Assembly: GCA_043820985.1 (NCBI GenBank)
Contig: JBDRDH010000213.1
Location: 11,282 to 75,281 of the forward strand
Source: JAAYXS01 sp043820985
Lineage (GTDB): Bacteria; Planctomycetota; Phycisphaerae; UBA1845; Fen-1342
Direction: 5' to 3'
DNA length: 64,000 nt
The translations under genes and the position numbers were made by a program. A model generated the notes under the pieces. That model was given only the letters and a program-made list of their open reading frames with translations. It did not search any database and was not told where the DNA came from. The first letter of the stretch is position 1; each line of letters starts with the position of its first letter. Positions 7,748-16,929 of this stretch are shown piece by piece.

Positions 7748-8401
7748 ATGAAACGGCATATCGTCACGCTGGTATGCGGCTGCGCCACGGCGGGCCTGCT
7801 GGCTGTGGGGACCGCCCCGGCGCAGGACGGCCACGGCTCGATCGTCGGCTAAGGCTCGCAGGTTGTTGGTGGCGATCTCAGCAGAGATATCATCGCGATT
7901 GCGGGAGGCGAGTGGCACGGCCTTGGATTGAAGGCTGACGGTTCGATTGTGGCGTGGGGAGGAAACGTCGACGGCCAATGCGACGTGCCGGCACCGAACA
8001 CGGACTTTGTGGCCGTCGCGGGAGGCGGGTACCACAGTCTGGGCCTTAGGACCGACGGCTCGATCGTGGCGTGGGGCGCCGGCCAGCCCGGCTGGTCCGG
8101 CTACCCGCACCACGGCCAATGCGACGTGCCGGAGCCGAACGTGGGTTTCGTGGCACTCGTTGCGGGCGCCCACCACAGCCTCGGCGTCAAGGGCTATCCC
8201 CACGGCGACATGAACTGTGACGCCGCGATCGATGTGTACGACATTGACGGCTTCATCCTGGCCGTGTCCAGCTACCCGGAGTTCGAGGCATACTACGAGC
8301 AATACCCCGACTGCGAACCCACCGGGGCCGACTGCAACGCCGACGGCATCGTGAACGCGTACGATATCGATCCGTTCATCGCCCTGGTCGGCGGGGGATA
8401 A
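7748..8401 (+). pseudogene. RCC1-repeat protein with dockerin-like tail, interrupted by one in-frame TAA
   Basis: The ATG at 7748 opens a good signal peptide (MKRHIVTLVCGCATAG..., ending APAQDGHGS). After 34 codons there is a TAA at 7850-7852. Reading straight on in the same frame gives RCC1-type repeats: IIAIAGGEWHGLGLKADGSIVAWG, FVAVAGGGYHSLGLRTDGSIVAWG, FVALVAGAHHSLGVK (each shown here only as a motif). It ends in a dockerin-like tail (GDMNCDAAIDVYDIDGF and NADGIVNAYDIDPF). The rest shows no decay, so this is either a very recent nonsense mutation, a sequencing or assembly error (TAC or TAT to TAA), or real read-through. A downstream ATG at 7928 would lack a signal peptide. The tail matches that of the preceding carboxypeptidase, pointing to the same surface. 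Confidence 0.75.
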
Positions 8402-8723
8402 TTCGCGGCGTTTGTTAGCTATCGGGTGTGTGACGCTATCGGCGGGGCTGATCAGAGCCCCAAGCGCCAGCGCGGGGTCTTCGTGGACAGACAGTTGGTC
8501 TTCGGACCCGCTCGCTTGCGCTCGGGGCTCGGATCATGTGCCCGACGCGGGCAATATCACGCTCCACTTCGCTGATTCGCGAGTCGCCGATAGTGTCAGG
8601 GACCCTTAGCTATCCGCTATTATCGACCGTGGTTGTTGCCGGAGCGGGGAGAAGCTAAACTACCGTGTTACAATAGAATAGTGAGATCTATTCATCAGCA
8701 GGCTTGTTAGGAAGGAGCCCACG
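8402..8723. other. intergenic region upstream of metK with a GAGCCCC-type palindrome
   Basis: No gene is seen. A long imperfect palindrome lies at 8455-8534. I looked for a SAM riboswitch before metK and could not recognise one. Confidence 0.5.
8455..8534. repeat. GAGCCCCAAGCGC-type imperfect inverted repeat, second copy
   Basis: The left arm GAGCCCCAAGCGCCAGCG and the right arm CTTGCGCTCGGGGCTC fold against each other imperfectly. The left arm matches the copy at 3175 with one difference over 18 bases. Followed at about 8583 by TCGCCGATAGT, as in the first copy. Confidence 0.6.
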
Positions 8724-9893
8724 TTGCAGAATTCAGCCAATCCGCATCGCCATTTGTTCACCTCCGAATCGGTCAGCATGGGGCATCCAGATAAAGTCGC
8801 GGACCAGATTTCCGACGCCGTGCTGGACGCCATGCTGGCGGAGGATAAATACTCGCGAGTGGCGTGCGAGACCCTGGTTTCGACCGGTATGGTAGTCGTC
8901 GCCGGCGAAGTGACGACCAAGGCGTACGTCGAGATCCCCGATATCGTCCGCCAGACCATCAAGGACATCGGCTATACGTCGGGTGACATGGCCTTTGATT
9001 ATGAATCGTGCTGCGTCCTGACCTCCATCAAACGGCAATCGCCCGATATCGCCATGGGTGTTGACCGCGAGGGCGCCGGCGACCAGGGCATGATGTTCGG
9101 TTTTGCCTGCCGCGAGACGCCGGAACTGATGCCGCTGCCGATTCATTTGGCCCACCGTCTGGTTGAACAGCAAGTGCACGTTCGGCGTGAAAACCTGATC
9201 GCCGGTCTGCGTCCGGACGCCAAATCGCAGGTCACGGTCGAGTATGAAGGCCTGACGCCCGTGCGGGTCGATACAATCGTGCTCGCCACGCAGCACGACA
9301 AGTCCTGGAACGAACGCCAGGACGATCTCAAGCGCGAGGTTACCAACGAGATCCTGCGGCCCGTCCTCGGCGAATGGTGGCACGACGACATTACCATCCA
9401 CGTCAACCCCACCGGGCGCTTCGAGATCGGCGGCCCGGCGGGTGATTGCGGCCTGACCGGACGCAAGATCATCGTGGATACCTACGGCGGTCGCGGGCGG
9501 CATGGCGGCGGGGCTTTTTCGGGCAAGGATCCGACCAAAGTCGACCGGTCGGCGACCTACATGGCGCGCTATATCGCCAAGAACATCGTCGCGGCCGAGT
9601 TGGCGGAGATCTGCGAAGTACAACTTGCGTACGCGATCGGCGTGGCCGAGCCCGTCAGTGTGTTGGTCAGCACCGAGGGCACCGGCAAAGCCAGCGAGGA
9701 GATCCTGAGCGAACTGGTCCGTGAGATTTTCCCGCTGACGCCCCGCGCCATTATTGATCATTTGGATCTCAGGCGTCCGATTTACACCGAGACCGCTCGT
9801 AATGGTCACTTCGGCCGGCCCTTGCCGAACTTCACGTGGGAAAAGTGTGACAAGGTCAAAGCTCTGAAGAAAGCGGCGCTCGCCACCGCTTGA
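8724..9893 (+). CDS. metK: S-adenosylmethionine synthase
   Basis: 389 residues of a full-length MetK, which makes S-adenosylmethionine from methionine and ATP in the cytoplasm. The N-terminal FTSESVSMGHPDKVADQISD (residues about 12-31) holds the ATP-binding His and metal Asp. Also present are the GEVTT strand, the DQGMMFGFAC flexible-loop region (with GAGDQG), the FEIGGPAGDCGLTGRK segment, the P-loop-like GGRGRHGGGAFSGKDPTKVDRS, and C-terminal GHFGRPLPNFTWE. Translation must start at the TTG at 8724: AAGGAG precedes it with good spacing, and the next ATG lies inside the conserved SMGHPDK. The gene is followed by prfB on the same strand. Confidence 0.97.
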   Translation: MQNSANPHRHLFTSESVSMGHPDKVADQISDAVLDAMLAEDKYSRVACETLVSTGMVVVAGEVTTKAYVEIPDIVRQTIKDIGYTSGDMAFDYESCCVLTSIKRQSPDIAMGVDREGAGDQGMMFGFACRETPELMPLPIHLAHRLVEQQVHVRRENLIAGLRPDAKSQVTVEYEGLTPVRVDTIVLATQHDKSWNERQDDLKREVTNEILRPVLGEWWHDDITIHVNPTGRFEIGGPAGDCGLTGRKIIVDTYGGRGRHGGGAFSGKDPTKVDRSATYMARYIAKNIVAAELAEICEVQLAYAIGVAEPVSVLVSTEGTGKASEEILSELVREIFPLTPRAIIDHLDLRRPIYTETARNGHFGRPLPNFTWEKCDKVKALKKAALATA

Positions 9894-9988
9894 AACTTCA
9901 GCGGATACACCGATAGAAAAGGCAGGCGGGTAGGGCGCGAGAGTCCAGGCCGACCATCGGCGTTGTGCCGCGGTCTTGAGGATGTAAG

Positions 9989-11111
9989 ATGGTAGAATTG
10001 CAGTACGAAGATCCGAGTGCCACACTCACTGAACTCACCGCCCGAATCCATGCGATTCGGGACTCCCTTTGACCTGCCGACCAAGTCCGCCCGCATCGCT
10101 GTACTGGCCGCGCGCATGGAGAAGCCCGGCTTCTGGGACAACCAGGAGGCGGCCCAGGTGGTTGTGCGGGAGCTTAAGGAAGTGCGCGCGCAGGTCGAGC
10201 CGATCCAGACCTTGATCTCCCGATCCGCCGACGCCGCCATACTGCTCGAACTGGCTGAAGAACAGGCCGATGATGATTCGCGCGCCGAGGTACAGCGCGA
10301 ACTGATCGAACTCGCCCGGCGAACCGACCAGGTCGAGTTGCTCACGCTGCTGTCGGGCGAGAACGACCAACGATCTTGTTTCCTGAGTATTCAAGCGGGC
10401 GCGGGTGGGGCCGATTCGTGCGACTTCGCGGCCATGCTCCTGCGCATGTACCTGATGTATTTCGAGCGCAACAAATATAAGGTTACCGAAGTTGATCGGA
10501 ATCCCGGGGATGAAGCCGGCCTCCAGTCGGTTACGGTCCGCGTCGAGGGGCCATACGCCTACGGCTACCTGTCATGCGAGGCCGGCGTGCATCGGCTGGT
10601 GCGCATCAGCCCGTTCAATTTCCAGGGTAAGCGCCAGACGTCCTTCGTGGGCGTGGACGTCTTGCCGGAATTCGAGGATGCCAATATCGAGCTGGCCGGG
10701 GCCGATCTGGATATTGAGTTCTACTGTCGGGCGTCCGGGGCCGGCGGGCAGAACGTCAACAAGGTCGCCACGGCGGTACGCGTGCGCCACAAACCGAGTG
10801 GCATCGTGGTCGAGTGCGTCAACGAGCGCAGCCAGGTGCAGAACAAGCGCGTGGCGCTCAGCATCCTGAAGTCGAAGCTCGAACAGCTTGAGCAGGCCAA
10901 GCGCGACGCGGAACTGGCCAAGCTATACAGCGACAAGGGCGAAATCGCCTGGGGTAACCAGATCCGCAGCTACGTGCTGCACGGCTCGACTATTCATGTC
11001 AAGGATCACCGTACCGGCTTGGCGGTCGGCGACGTTCAACGCGTGCTCGACGGCGACCTGCAACCTTACCTGGACGCGCGTCTGCGGCAAAAGCTCAAAG
11101 CCGAGAAGTAG
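9989..11111 (+). CDS. prfB: peptide chain release factor 2, expressed by programmed +1 frameshift
   Basis: RF2 recognises UGA and UAA stop codons and triggers peptide release. The gene is in two frames: ATG 9989 to CTT 10067-10069, then in-frame TGA 10070-10072. Skipping one base and continuing with GAC at 10071 gives 373 residues in all. The first part (MVELQYEDPSATLTELTARI) joins the second (DLPTKSARIAVL...KPGFWD) exactly as in RF2 of other bacteria. The slip site CTTTGAC is the classical one. RF2 features are the SPF tripeptide (RISPFN) for stop-codon reading and GGQ (SGAGGQNVNKV) for hydrolysis. The continuous frame from 10017 alone would give a wrong N-terminus. A GAGG lies upstream of the ATG at 9989. 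Confidence 0.95.
10058..10073 (+). promoter_or_regulatory. programmed +1 ribosomal frameshift site of prfB
   Basis: The sequence is CGG GAC TCC CTT TGA C: the ribosome pauses at UGA (10070-10072) with peptidyl-tRNA(Leu) on CUU and slips forward one base. CTTTGAC equals the E. coli slip site. The upstream Shine-Dalgarno-like booster is weak here (CGGGA, a few bases before) compared with AGGGGG in E. coli. Low RF2 raises slipping, giving autoregulation; this is known biology for the family. Confidence 0.92.
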
Positions 11112-11210
11112 CCACCGCCGGGTGACTGCCATACCATGCACTCTGAATCCGACGCCGCGTTACCGCTGGCCGAGGCTCATCTTCGTCGTTCAGATATGGG
11201 AGACTTAAGT

Positions 11211-13430
11211 ATGCGCATCATGACTACTATGTTCCTGTTAGCGTTCGTCGCCATTCCATCGTCAGGCTGCGCCGCCTCAAAGATTATCTCGACGCAAACG
11301 CTCTTGACGGACATGACTGACCTGGCCAACTTGGCCGAGTTTCCTGACCCGCCGTACACCTGCCGGCAGTTCTCGAGCTATGACCGCAAGTCCGTCTCGC
11401 CGGAGGAGGACTGGTTTGCGAACGCCGACTGCGGCCAGTACCTGCGCACGGAGGAGCGGGACGGGCGCACCGAGTACGTCATGATGGACGCCGACGGCCC
11501 CGGCGCAATCGTGCGTATCTGGTCGGCGAACCCGAAGGGCACGCTGCGCATCTACCTTGATCACAACGATACGCCGGTGCTGGAAGCGCCGATGACTGAG
11601 TTGCTGGGCGGCGAGTATCCGGGCATCCCCGAACCACTCGCCGGCGAGCGCAGCCGCGGTTGGAACCTCTACTTTCCGATTCCTTACGCCAGGCACTGCA
11701 AAGTGACCAGCGACGAGGGTGGGTTCTACTATCACGTCAACTATCGCACGTATCCAGGGTGGGCGAAGGTGGCCAGTTTCAATCCGGCAGACCTGGAGTC
11801 ACTGGCGGGCGAGATCGGCGATGCGGCTTCCTGGATGGCCTCGCCGCGCCGAGGTGGCGTGACCAATCCCACTCTTCTCAACGACGAGATTCTGGAGATG
11901 CGCATGGGACAGGTGGACAGCGCGCCGGGCGCCCGACCCAAGGCGTTTGTGCCCACGAACCGACCGTTTGCCCTCAAACCGGGAGAGATTTACTACCCGT
12001 GGAAGGCGCGATGCGCTGTACCCGCAGCGATCATCGGCGTGCGCGCGAGGGTCGAGGCGGCTGACATGGAGCAGGCGCTGCGGCAACTCATGCTCGTTAT
12101 GGAGTTTGACGGCGAACAGACTGTGTGCTGCCCGCTCGGCGACTTTTTCGGCGCGACACCGGGTGTCAACCCGTATGAGTCCCTCCCGCTCGGTCTCACA
12201 GCACCCGGGCAGGCGATTGACCTCGTGGAGGAGATAGTGGCCGCATACGTGAGGTCGGTGAAGGCCAGCGGGTGGCCGTGGACGGACGAGGATTCTGGCA
12301 CGCTATTGAAGACCCTCCGGGAGAAGGAAGACAGCCCCAGGACGCGCGTCACCAAAGGCGGCGAAATGTGGTCTCACTGGATCATGCCGTTTCGGAAGTC
12401 AGCACGCGTAGAGGTTCATAACCTGGGCGGCGTGCCGGTGAATGTAAAGCTGGAGATCGCGACCGATAGTTATCGTTGGACACGCCGCTCCATGCACTTT
12501 CACGCCCAGTGGCGCAGTGAGTTCGACGTGCCGACACGCCCGATGCAGGACTGGAACTACGTGGATATCAAGGGCCGGGGCGTGTTCGTCGGGGCGGCGT
12601 TCGCGATCGCCAATCCGGTCAAGACCTGGTGGGGCGAAGGCGATGAAAAGATCTACGTGGACGGCGAGACGTTTCCCAGCCACTTCGGCACCGGTACGGA
12701 GGACTACTACGGCTACGCCTGGTGCTGCAACGAGCCGTTCATGCACGCCTACCACGGCCAGCCGCGTTGCGACGGACCGGGCAACTACGGCCACACGTCG
12801 GTCTACCGCTGGCACATCCTCGACCGTATCCCGTTCCAAAAGAGCTTCCGGTTCGACATGGAGCTGTGGCACTGGCACGACAAGGTGCGCGTGCCGCAGA
12901 TGTCGGTCGTCACCTACTGGTACGCCCGACCCGGTGCGACGAGCAACCGCGAGCCGATCGAGCGGGACGACCTGCGCGTGGTGGAGCTGCCGCCGTACGT
13001 CGTACCGCGCGTCGCCGGTGCCTTGGAAGGCGAGGAAATGCGGATCGTCGCGGGTCCCGGCACACCCGAACCGCAGGGCATCGACAAATGCAGCAATGAA
13101 GCCCACATGTGGTGGCGTGATGCCCAGCCAGGCCAGCAACTGGTCCTGGCGTTCACGCCCGAGAAAGAAGGAAAACAGCACGTCTACGCCCGTTTTGTCA
13201 AAGCGGTCGACTATGGCCTCGTGCAACTGGCGATTAACGGCAAAAACGCCGGCGAACCACGAGATTTTTACAATGATGGCGTAATCGTCTCGGAAGAATT
13301 GTTGTTGGGTGATTTCGACTTGCGTGCTGGCGAAAACCAAATCAGCGTGCAAATAGTTGGCGCCCACGAAAAGGCGGTTAAGAAGTACATGTTTGGCCTG
13401 GACTATCTGCGGCTTGAGCCGGCACCGTAA
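11211..13430 (+). CDS. GH172 / DUF2961 lipoprotein
   Basis: 739 residues. It begins with a lipoprotein signal (MRIMTTMFLLAFVAIPSSGC, lipobox Ser-Ser-Gly-Cys). The DUF2961 core (about residues 35-590) shows the family signature around GEGDEKIYVDGE, FPSHFGTGTEDYYGYAW and SVYRWHILDRIPF. DUF2961 is now glycoside hydrolase family 172, which includes alpha-D-arabinofuranosidases and difructose-dianhydride enzymes; the acidic residues around GEGDEK and GTGTEDY form the active site. A C-terminal beta-rich module (about 600-739, FTPEKEGKQHVYARF...) looks like a carbohydrate-binding or adhesive domain. The start at 11211 has GGGAG upstream and gives a clean lipobox. The next gene begins 25 bases downstream, so a two-gene surface operon is likely. 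Substrate unknown. Confidence 0.85.
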   Translation: MRIMTTMFLLAFVAIPSSGCAASKIISTQTLLTDMTDLANLAEFPDPPYTCRQFSSYDRKSVSPEEDWFANADCGQYLRTEERDGRTEYVMMDADGPGAIVRIWSANPKGTLRIYLDHNDTPVLEAPMTELLGGEYPGIPEPLAGERSRGWNLYFPIPYARHCKVTSDEGGFYYHVNYRTYPGWAKVASFNPADLESLAGEIGDAASWMASPRRGGVTNPTLLNDEILEMRMGQVDSAPGARPKAFVPTNRPFALKPGEIYYPWKARCAVPAAIIGVRARVEAADMEQALRQLMLVMEFDGEQTVCCPLGDFFGATPGVNPYESLPLGLTAPGQAIDLVEEIVAAYVRSVKASGWPWTDEDSGTLLKTLREKEDSPRTRVTKGGEMWSHWIMPFRKSARVEVHNLGGVPVNVKLEIATDSYRWTRRSMHFHAQWRSEFDVPTRPMQDWNYVDIKGRGVFVGAAFAIANPVKTWWGEGDEKIYVDGETFPSHFGTGTEDYYGYAWCCNEPFMHAYHGQPRCDGPGNYGHTSVYRWHILDRIPFQKSFRFDMELWHWHDKVRVPQMSVVTYWYARPGATSNREPIERDDLRVVELPPYVVPRVAGALEGEEMRIVAGPGTPEPQGIDKCSNEAHMWWRDAQPGQQLVLAFTPEKEGKQHVYARFVKAVDYGLVQLAINGKNAGEPRDFYNDGVIVSEELLLGDFDLRAGENQISVQIVGAHEKAVKKYMFGLDYLRLEPAP

Positions 13431-13455
13431 GCGTCTACTCACAGGAATTGGACAT

Positions 13456-15396
13456 ATGCGATTATCTTCAAAACTGGCGGTTTCTGGCGGTATTTTTCTC
13501 GCCTTGTTGGCACTGGTGGGAACGGGAGCGCGGGGGATCGGCGAGCGCTTGCCGGTTAACGCCGGCACGCCCAGCGGGCAGCAGCTTCAAGCTCCGGAAG
13601 ACAGTGAATCATTCGACTTCATGATCTTTGCCGACCACAAGGGTGGTCCGGTGGAAAGTGTCGAGGTGCTGGCGGACGCGGTCGAGATGGTCAACCGCTT
13701 GGATGTGGACTTCGTGATGACAGTCGGTGACCTGATTCAGGGCTACAACAAACCTGAGCAGTGGCGCGCGCAGATGCAGGAATTCAAGGCTGTAATGAGT
13801 GGATTGAACATGCCGTGGTATCCGGTCCCGGGTAACCATGACGTGTATGCTCGACCACAACGCGCCGGTGGTCACACGGGCTTGTACAAGGAACACTTCG
13901 GCCCGCTGTATTACTCGTTTGAATACAAGTGGGCACACTTCATTGTACTTTTTTCGGACGAATCCCAATCCTTTAACGAGCCGGCCAAGAACCAGAAATT
14001 CAGCACTGAACAACTGGACTGGTTGCGCCAGGATCTGGCGGCCAGCGACGCCGGCCAGGTGTTCGTTTTCCTGCACCATCCACGCTGGACACCGCGGTAT
14101 GAGGGCTGCAACTGGCCCGAGGCCCACGCGCTGTTCGTCAACGATGGTCGCCCTACGACGATTTATGCCGGCCATATCCACATGTACCGCGACGACGGAC
14201 TGGTCGATAACGTGCACTATTACGCCCTGGCCACCACGGGCGGACATCGGACGCGCTACCGGGACTCAGCTTCGATACATCACGTCACCTTCGTGCGTGT
14301 CCGACCGGATCGCATCACCACCGCCGTGTTGCCGATCGGCGGCGTCTATGCCAGCGATTTCGTGCTCGGTGCCGAGGTTGACGAGATGAACGGCCTGACG
14401 CACGGCGACTGGCTTGATATCCACGGGCAACCCGTCATTGGAGTGGATGCCGCCACGCGCTCGAGTTTCACTATCAATTTAGCCAATGCCGCCGGGCGAT
14501 CCGCGCGTTGTGAATTGGCCGTCCGAGCCAATTCCGGCTGGAAGCTGGAATACGAGTCCGTCGATCGCATGTTCGACGCGGGTGAGAAAATGTCGGTGGC
14601 GGTCCACGCGACAGCCCCGGCCCTGGGTGCTGACGAACCGCACGTGAATGTAGTAGCCCGGCTATGGTATCCCTTACGCAGTGGTCTGATACAACCGATC
14701 GAGATCCAGACCGCCGTGCCGGTTGAGTTGCAAGGTGTCGAAGCACTGGCGGGCGCCGTGCCGCGGGAGAACGGAGTACTTCAGCTTGACGGCGGTAGCG
14801 CGGTACGCGTGTTACTGCCCCCGGCGCCGCCGGCTTATACATTGGAATGTTGGGTACGCGGCGCGGCACCGGAGGGGCGCGTGGCGCTGGTGGCCAAGAC
14901 TCAGAGTTCCAGCTATGGCATTTTCTGGTCGGACGCCGGTGCCGGGGCGACCACCCCGATCGCTTACGTCGGAACCACCGCCGGCTATCTGAAGCTGCCC
15001 ACCACAACTCCCTGGAAGTGGGATGAGTGGACGCATGTGGCCGTGGTCTTCGATGGACAGTGGGCAGCGTGGTATGTTAATGGGCAATTGCAAGCCTCGG
15101 AGACGACCGATGCCGAGCCCACTAGCAACCGTCACCCGTTGTATATCGGCGCCGATCCGGACGCGCGCAGCCGGCCCACCAGTTTCTTCACCGGCGCCGT
15201 GGATGAGGTGCGGCTGTCGCAAGTCGCGCGCTACGTTGGTCCCTTTACACCCGCGCGTATCTTCGAACGCGATGAAGAAACGCTGCTGTTAATGCATTGT
15301 GATCGTATGGTCGGCGGCGCGCTGCCGGACGATTCCGGCAAAAAACACCATGGCTGGCGGGTTGGCCAGGCGCGCGTGGTGCGCGAAGACCGCTGA
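13456..15396 (+). CDS. secreted metallophosphoesterase with C-terminal LamG-type lectin domain
   Basis: 646 residues: signal peptide (MRLSSKLAVSGGIFLALLAL..., to about residue 25), calcineurin-like metallophosphoesterase (about 50-290), a linker of beta strands and a concanavalin A/LamG-like domain (about 440-640). Metal-ligand motifs are FADHKGG (first Asp-x-His), VGDLIQ, PGNHDVY, FLHHPRW and the terminal GHIHMYRDD, all in the right order. The lectin part has YTLECWVRG, WTHVAVVFDG, WYVNGQL and GAVDEVRLS, typical of LamG. It follows the GH172 gene by 25 bases on the same strand. A role in phosphoester removal from an extracellular glycan is an inference from domains and neighbour. Confidence 0.85.
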   Translation: MRLSSKLAVSGGIFLALLALVGTGARGIGERLPVNAGTPSGQQLQAPEDSESFDFMIFADHKGGPVESVEVLADAVEMVNRLDVDFVMTVGDLIQGYNKPEQWRAQMQEFKAVMSGLNMPWYPVPGNHDVYARPQRAGGHTGLYKEHFGPLYYSFEYKWAHFIVLFSDESQSFNEPAKNQKFSTEQLDWLRQDLAASDAGQVFVFLHHPRWTPRYEGCNWPEAHALFVNDGRPTTIYAGHIHMYRDDGLVDNVHYYALATTGGHRTRYRDSASIHHVTFVRVRPDRITTAVLPIGGVYASDFVLGAEVDEMNGLTHGDWLDIHGQPVIGVDAATRSSFTINLANAAGRSARCELAVRANSGWKLEYESVDRMFDAGEKMSVAVHATAPALGADEPHVNVVARLWYPLRSGLIQPIEIQTAVPVELQGVEALAGAVPRENGVLQLDGGSAVRVLLPPAPPAYTLECWVRGAAPEGRVALVAKTQSSSYGIFWSDAGAGATTPIAYVGTTAGYLKLPTTTPWKWDEWTHVAVVFDGQWAAWYVNGQLQASETTDAEPTSNRHPLYIGADPDARSRPTSFFTGAVDEVRLSQVARYVGPFTPARIFERDEETLLLMHCDRMVGGALPDDSGKKHHGWRVGQARVVREDR

Positions 15397-15414
15397 TCGG
15401 GTATTGCGCTGTTG

Positions 15415-16929
15415 CTATGGTGTTTTCAACTGCCGCCGGATGGGATCGTAACGATCGAGCTCGGTCCAGCGTTGCTCCACACGATTACTAACGGGGTGTA
15501 ATAGCACCGCGCTGGCACTGTGTGTCTGGCGATATGAGAACGGGCCGCTATTTATTTGTGGCTGCCGCACGTATAATGGCTCTTCCGCGTTCAGGCTGAG
15601 CAGGATTACGCCGGTCGTGAAGTCGATCTGCTCGAATTGCGGTGTTTCGTGAATAGCTGAGCGGAACTTGACCTCGCACGGACCGCCGATCGTGTCCCCG
15701 GCGGCAACCTGGAAGCGCTGCCGCAGCCAAGCGCCACGGTGCCATTTCCAGACTTCCACACTGGCCCGTCCCAGACGCGGCTGAGCCCCGCACACGAAGA
15801 TATAGCGATCTGGCGCGATGGTGAGCGGAGCGCTCGGCTCTGACCATGCTCCCGGCCGGCTGGTCTGTCGGGCTTGTTCGGGATGCTTCAGCAGCTTGGC
15901 GCGCCCCACATACCGGTTCCACAGATTGACGCGCAAGCGATAGCGATATGTATGTCCCGGAACGACGGATGTGTCATGAAACCAGACTGCCGCGCGGCCG
16001 GTCCCTGGTTCGGCGAGTAGACTGCTATGAGAGGGACCGGCCTGCACGGCGTCAGGCAGTGGCAACCGCCAGTCAGCGCCGGCTTGAACCTGGTAAAATG
16101 GTGGCTGCCTGCGTCGCAACTGGGCCTGGCATACATGCTGGTAAGCCTGATCGATATCGTCGCGGTTCAGGAGTGCCCCGTCGTGGTCATCGAAATCGGG
16201 CTCTGGTACTGGTAAGGCACAGAGCGCATCATCGGGATCTATCAACTCCCAGGCCGAGTAGCTGCCATCCGCTAGAAGCTCCTGGCGCTGGACATCGGTG
16301 CCGGTTACCACCACTGCCATGCGGAAGTTGGCATAGCCAGCGGTCTCCAGCGCTTTCTTCTGGGCGCTCAAATCAAAATAGCCGGCGACGGTTACCCAGG
16401 AGAGTGACCTGGTCTGTCGGGCAGGCGGCGCGTCCGTGGAGATGACATTGATGGCGGTGGCGGTTTGGTCTCGTGAGACAGTGACCACGCTCCGCCCGGA
16501 AGTCAGGAGGGGCCGCGTCGGCGACAAGGGAGTGACCAGAATGATGTCCCGGTCAGGATCCAGTGGCGCCAGCCTGGGTGTCTCCACGCCGAAGTTGACG
16601 CACAGTGGTAAGCACGCGGTTATGTGCGGCGCGATGTTGCTGGCGCCACCCAGGACACCTTCTGCCTGTCGCCGACGCAGCATGGTGTGGTAAGACGGTA
16701 TTTCTTGTTTTGGTGGTTGCAGACTTTCCAGATGCGCCTGCAAATCCCGGGCATCCGCCAGGATCGCTCCGTTCAGCTCGCGCGGGCGCACCTCGCGGTT
16801 GTTGTAGATGATGTGGTTAGGTGAGCGCCAGCCATATAAAACCAACAACAGCGTGATGCCTGCCATGGCGATTGCCAACAGGCCGCGCTCGAAGTACAGC
16901 TCGATGAAGCTCAGTGTCTTCTGTGGCAT
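15415..16929 (-). CDS. membrane-anchored protein of unknown function
   Basis: 504 residues. An N-terminal cytoplasmic tail (MPQKTLSFIELYFERG) is followed by one transmembrane helix (LLAIAMAGITLLLVLYGW, about residues 16-33) and a large soluble part. I recognise no catalytic motif. It contains two Fn3-like or Ig-like strands near HTYRYRLRVNLWNRYVG and WSEPSAPLTI, which suggests a fibronectin-type module in the middle. The ATG at 16929 has GGAG upstream; the longer frame to 17031 adds a non-hydrophobic leader. It is convergent with the phosphoesterase gene (18 bases apart). It is likely a lineage-specific envelope protein. Confidence 0.6.
   Translation of the reverse strand: MPQKTLSFIELYFERGLLAIAMAGITLLLVLYGWRSPNHIIYNNREVRPRELNGAILADARDLQAHLESLQPPKQEIPSYHTMLRRRQAEGVLGGASNIAPHITACLPLCVNFGVETPRLAPLDPDRDIILVTPLSPTRPLLTSGRSVVTVSRDQTATAINVISTDAPPARQTRSLSWVTVAGYFDLSAQKKALETAGYANFRMAVVVTGTDVQRQELLADGSYSAWELIDPDDALCALPVPEPDFDDHDGALLNRDDIDQAYQHVCQAQLRRRQPPFYQVQAGADWRLPLPDAVQAGPSHSSLLAEPGTGRAAVWFHDTSVVPGHTYRYRLRVNLWNRYVGRAKLLKHPEQARQTSRPGAWSEPSAPLTIAPDRYIFVCGAQPRLGRASVEVWKWHRGAWLRQRFQVAAGDTIGGPCEVKFRSAIHETPQFEQIDFTTGVILLSLNAEEPLYVRQPQINSGPFSYRQTHSASAVLLHPVSNRVEQRWTELDRYDPIRRQLKTP

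Noticed and set aside
8590..8723. SAM riboswitch before metK
   Set aside because: I could not fold a SAM-I, SAM-II or related aptamer with its conserved core; a covariance-model scan would settle it.
8733..10025. 430-codon open frame on the minus strand across metK
   Set aside because: It is the antisense of metK; the product is not protein-like, and MetK on the plus strand is certain.
12399..13568. 389-codon minus-strand frame across the GH172 gene
   Set aside because: A shadow of a high-G+C gene; it has no ribosome-binding site and no recognisable domain.
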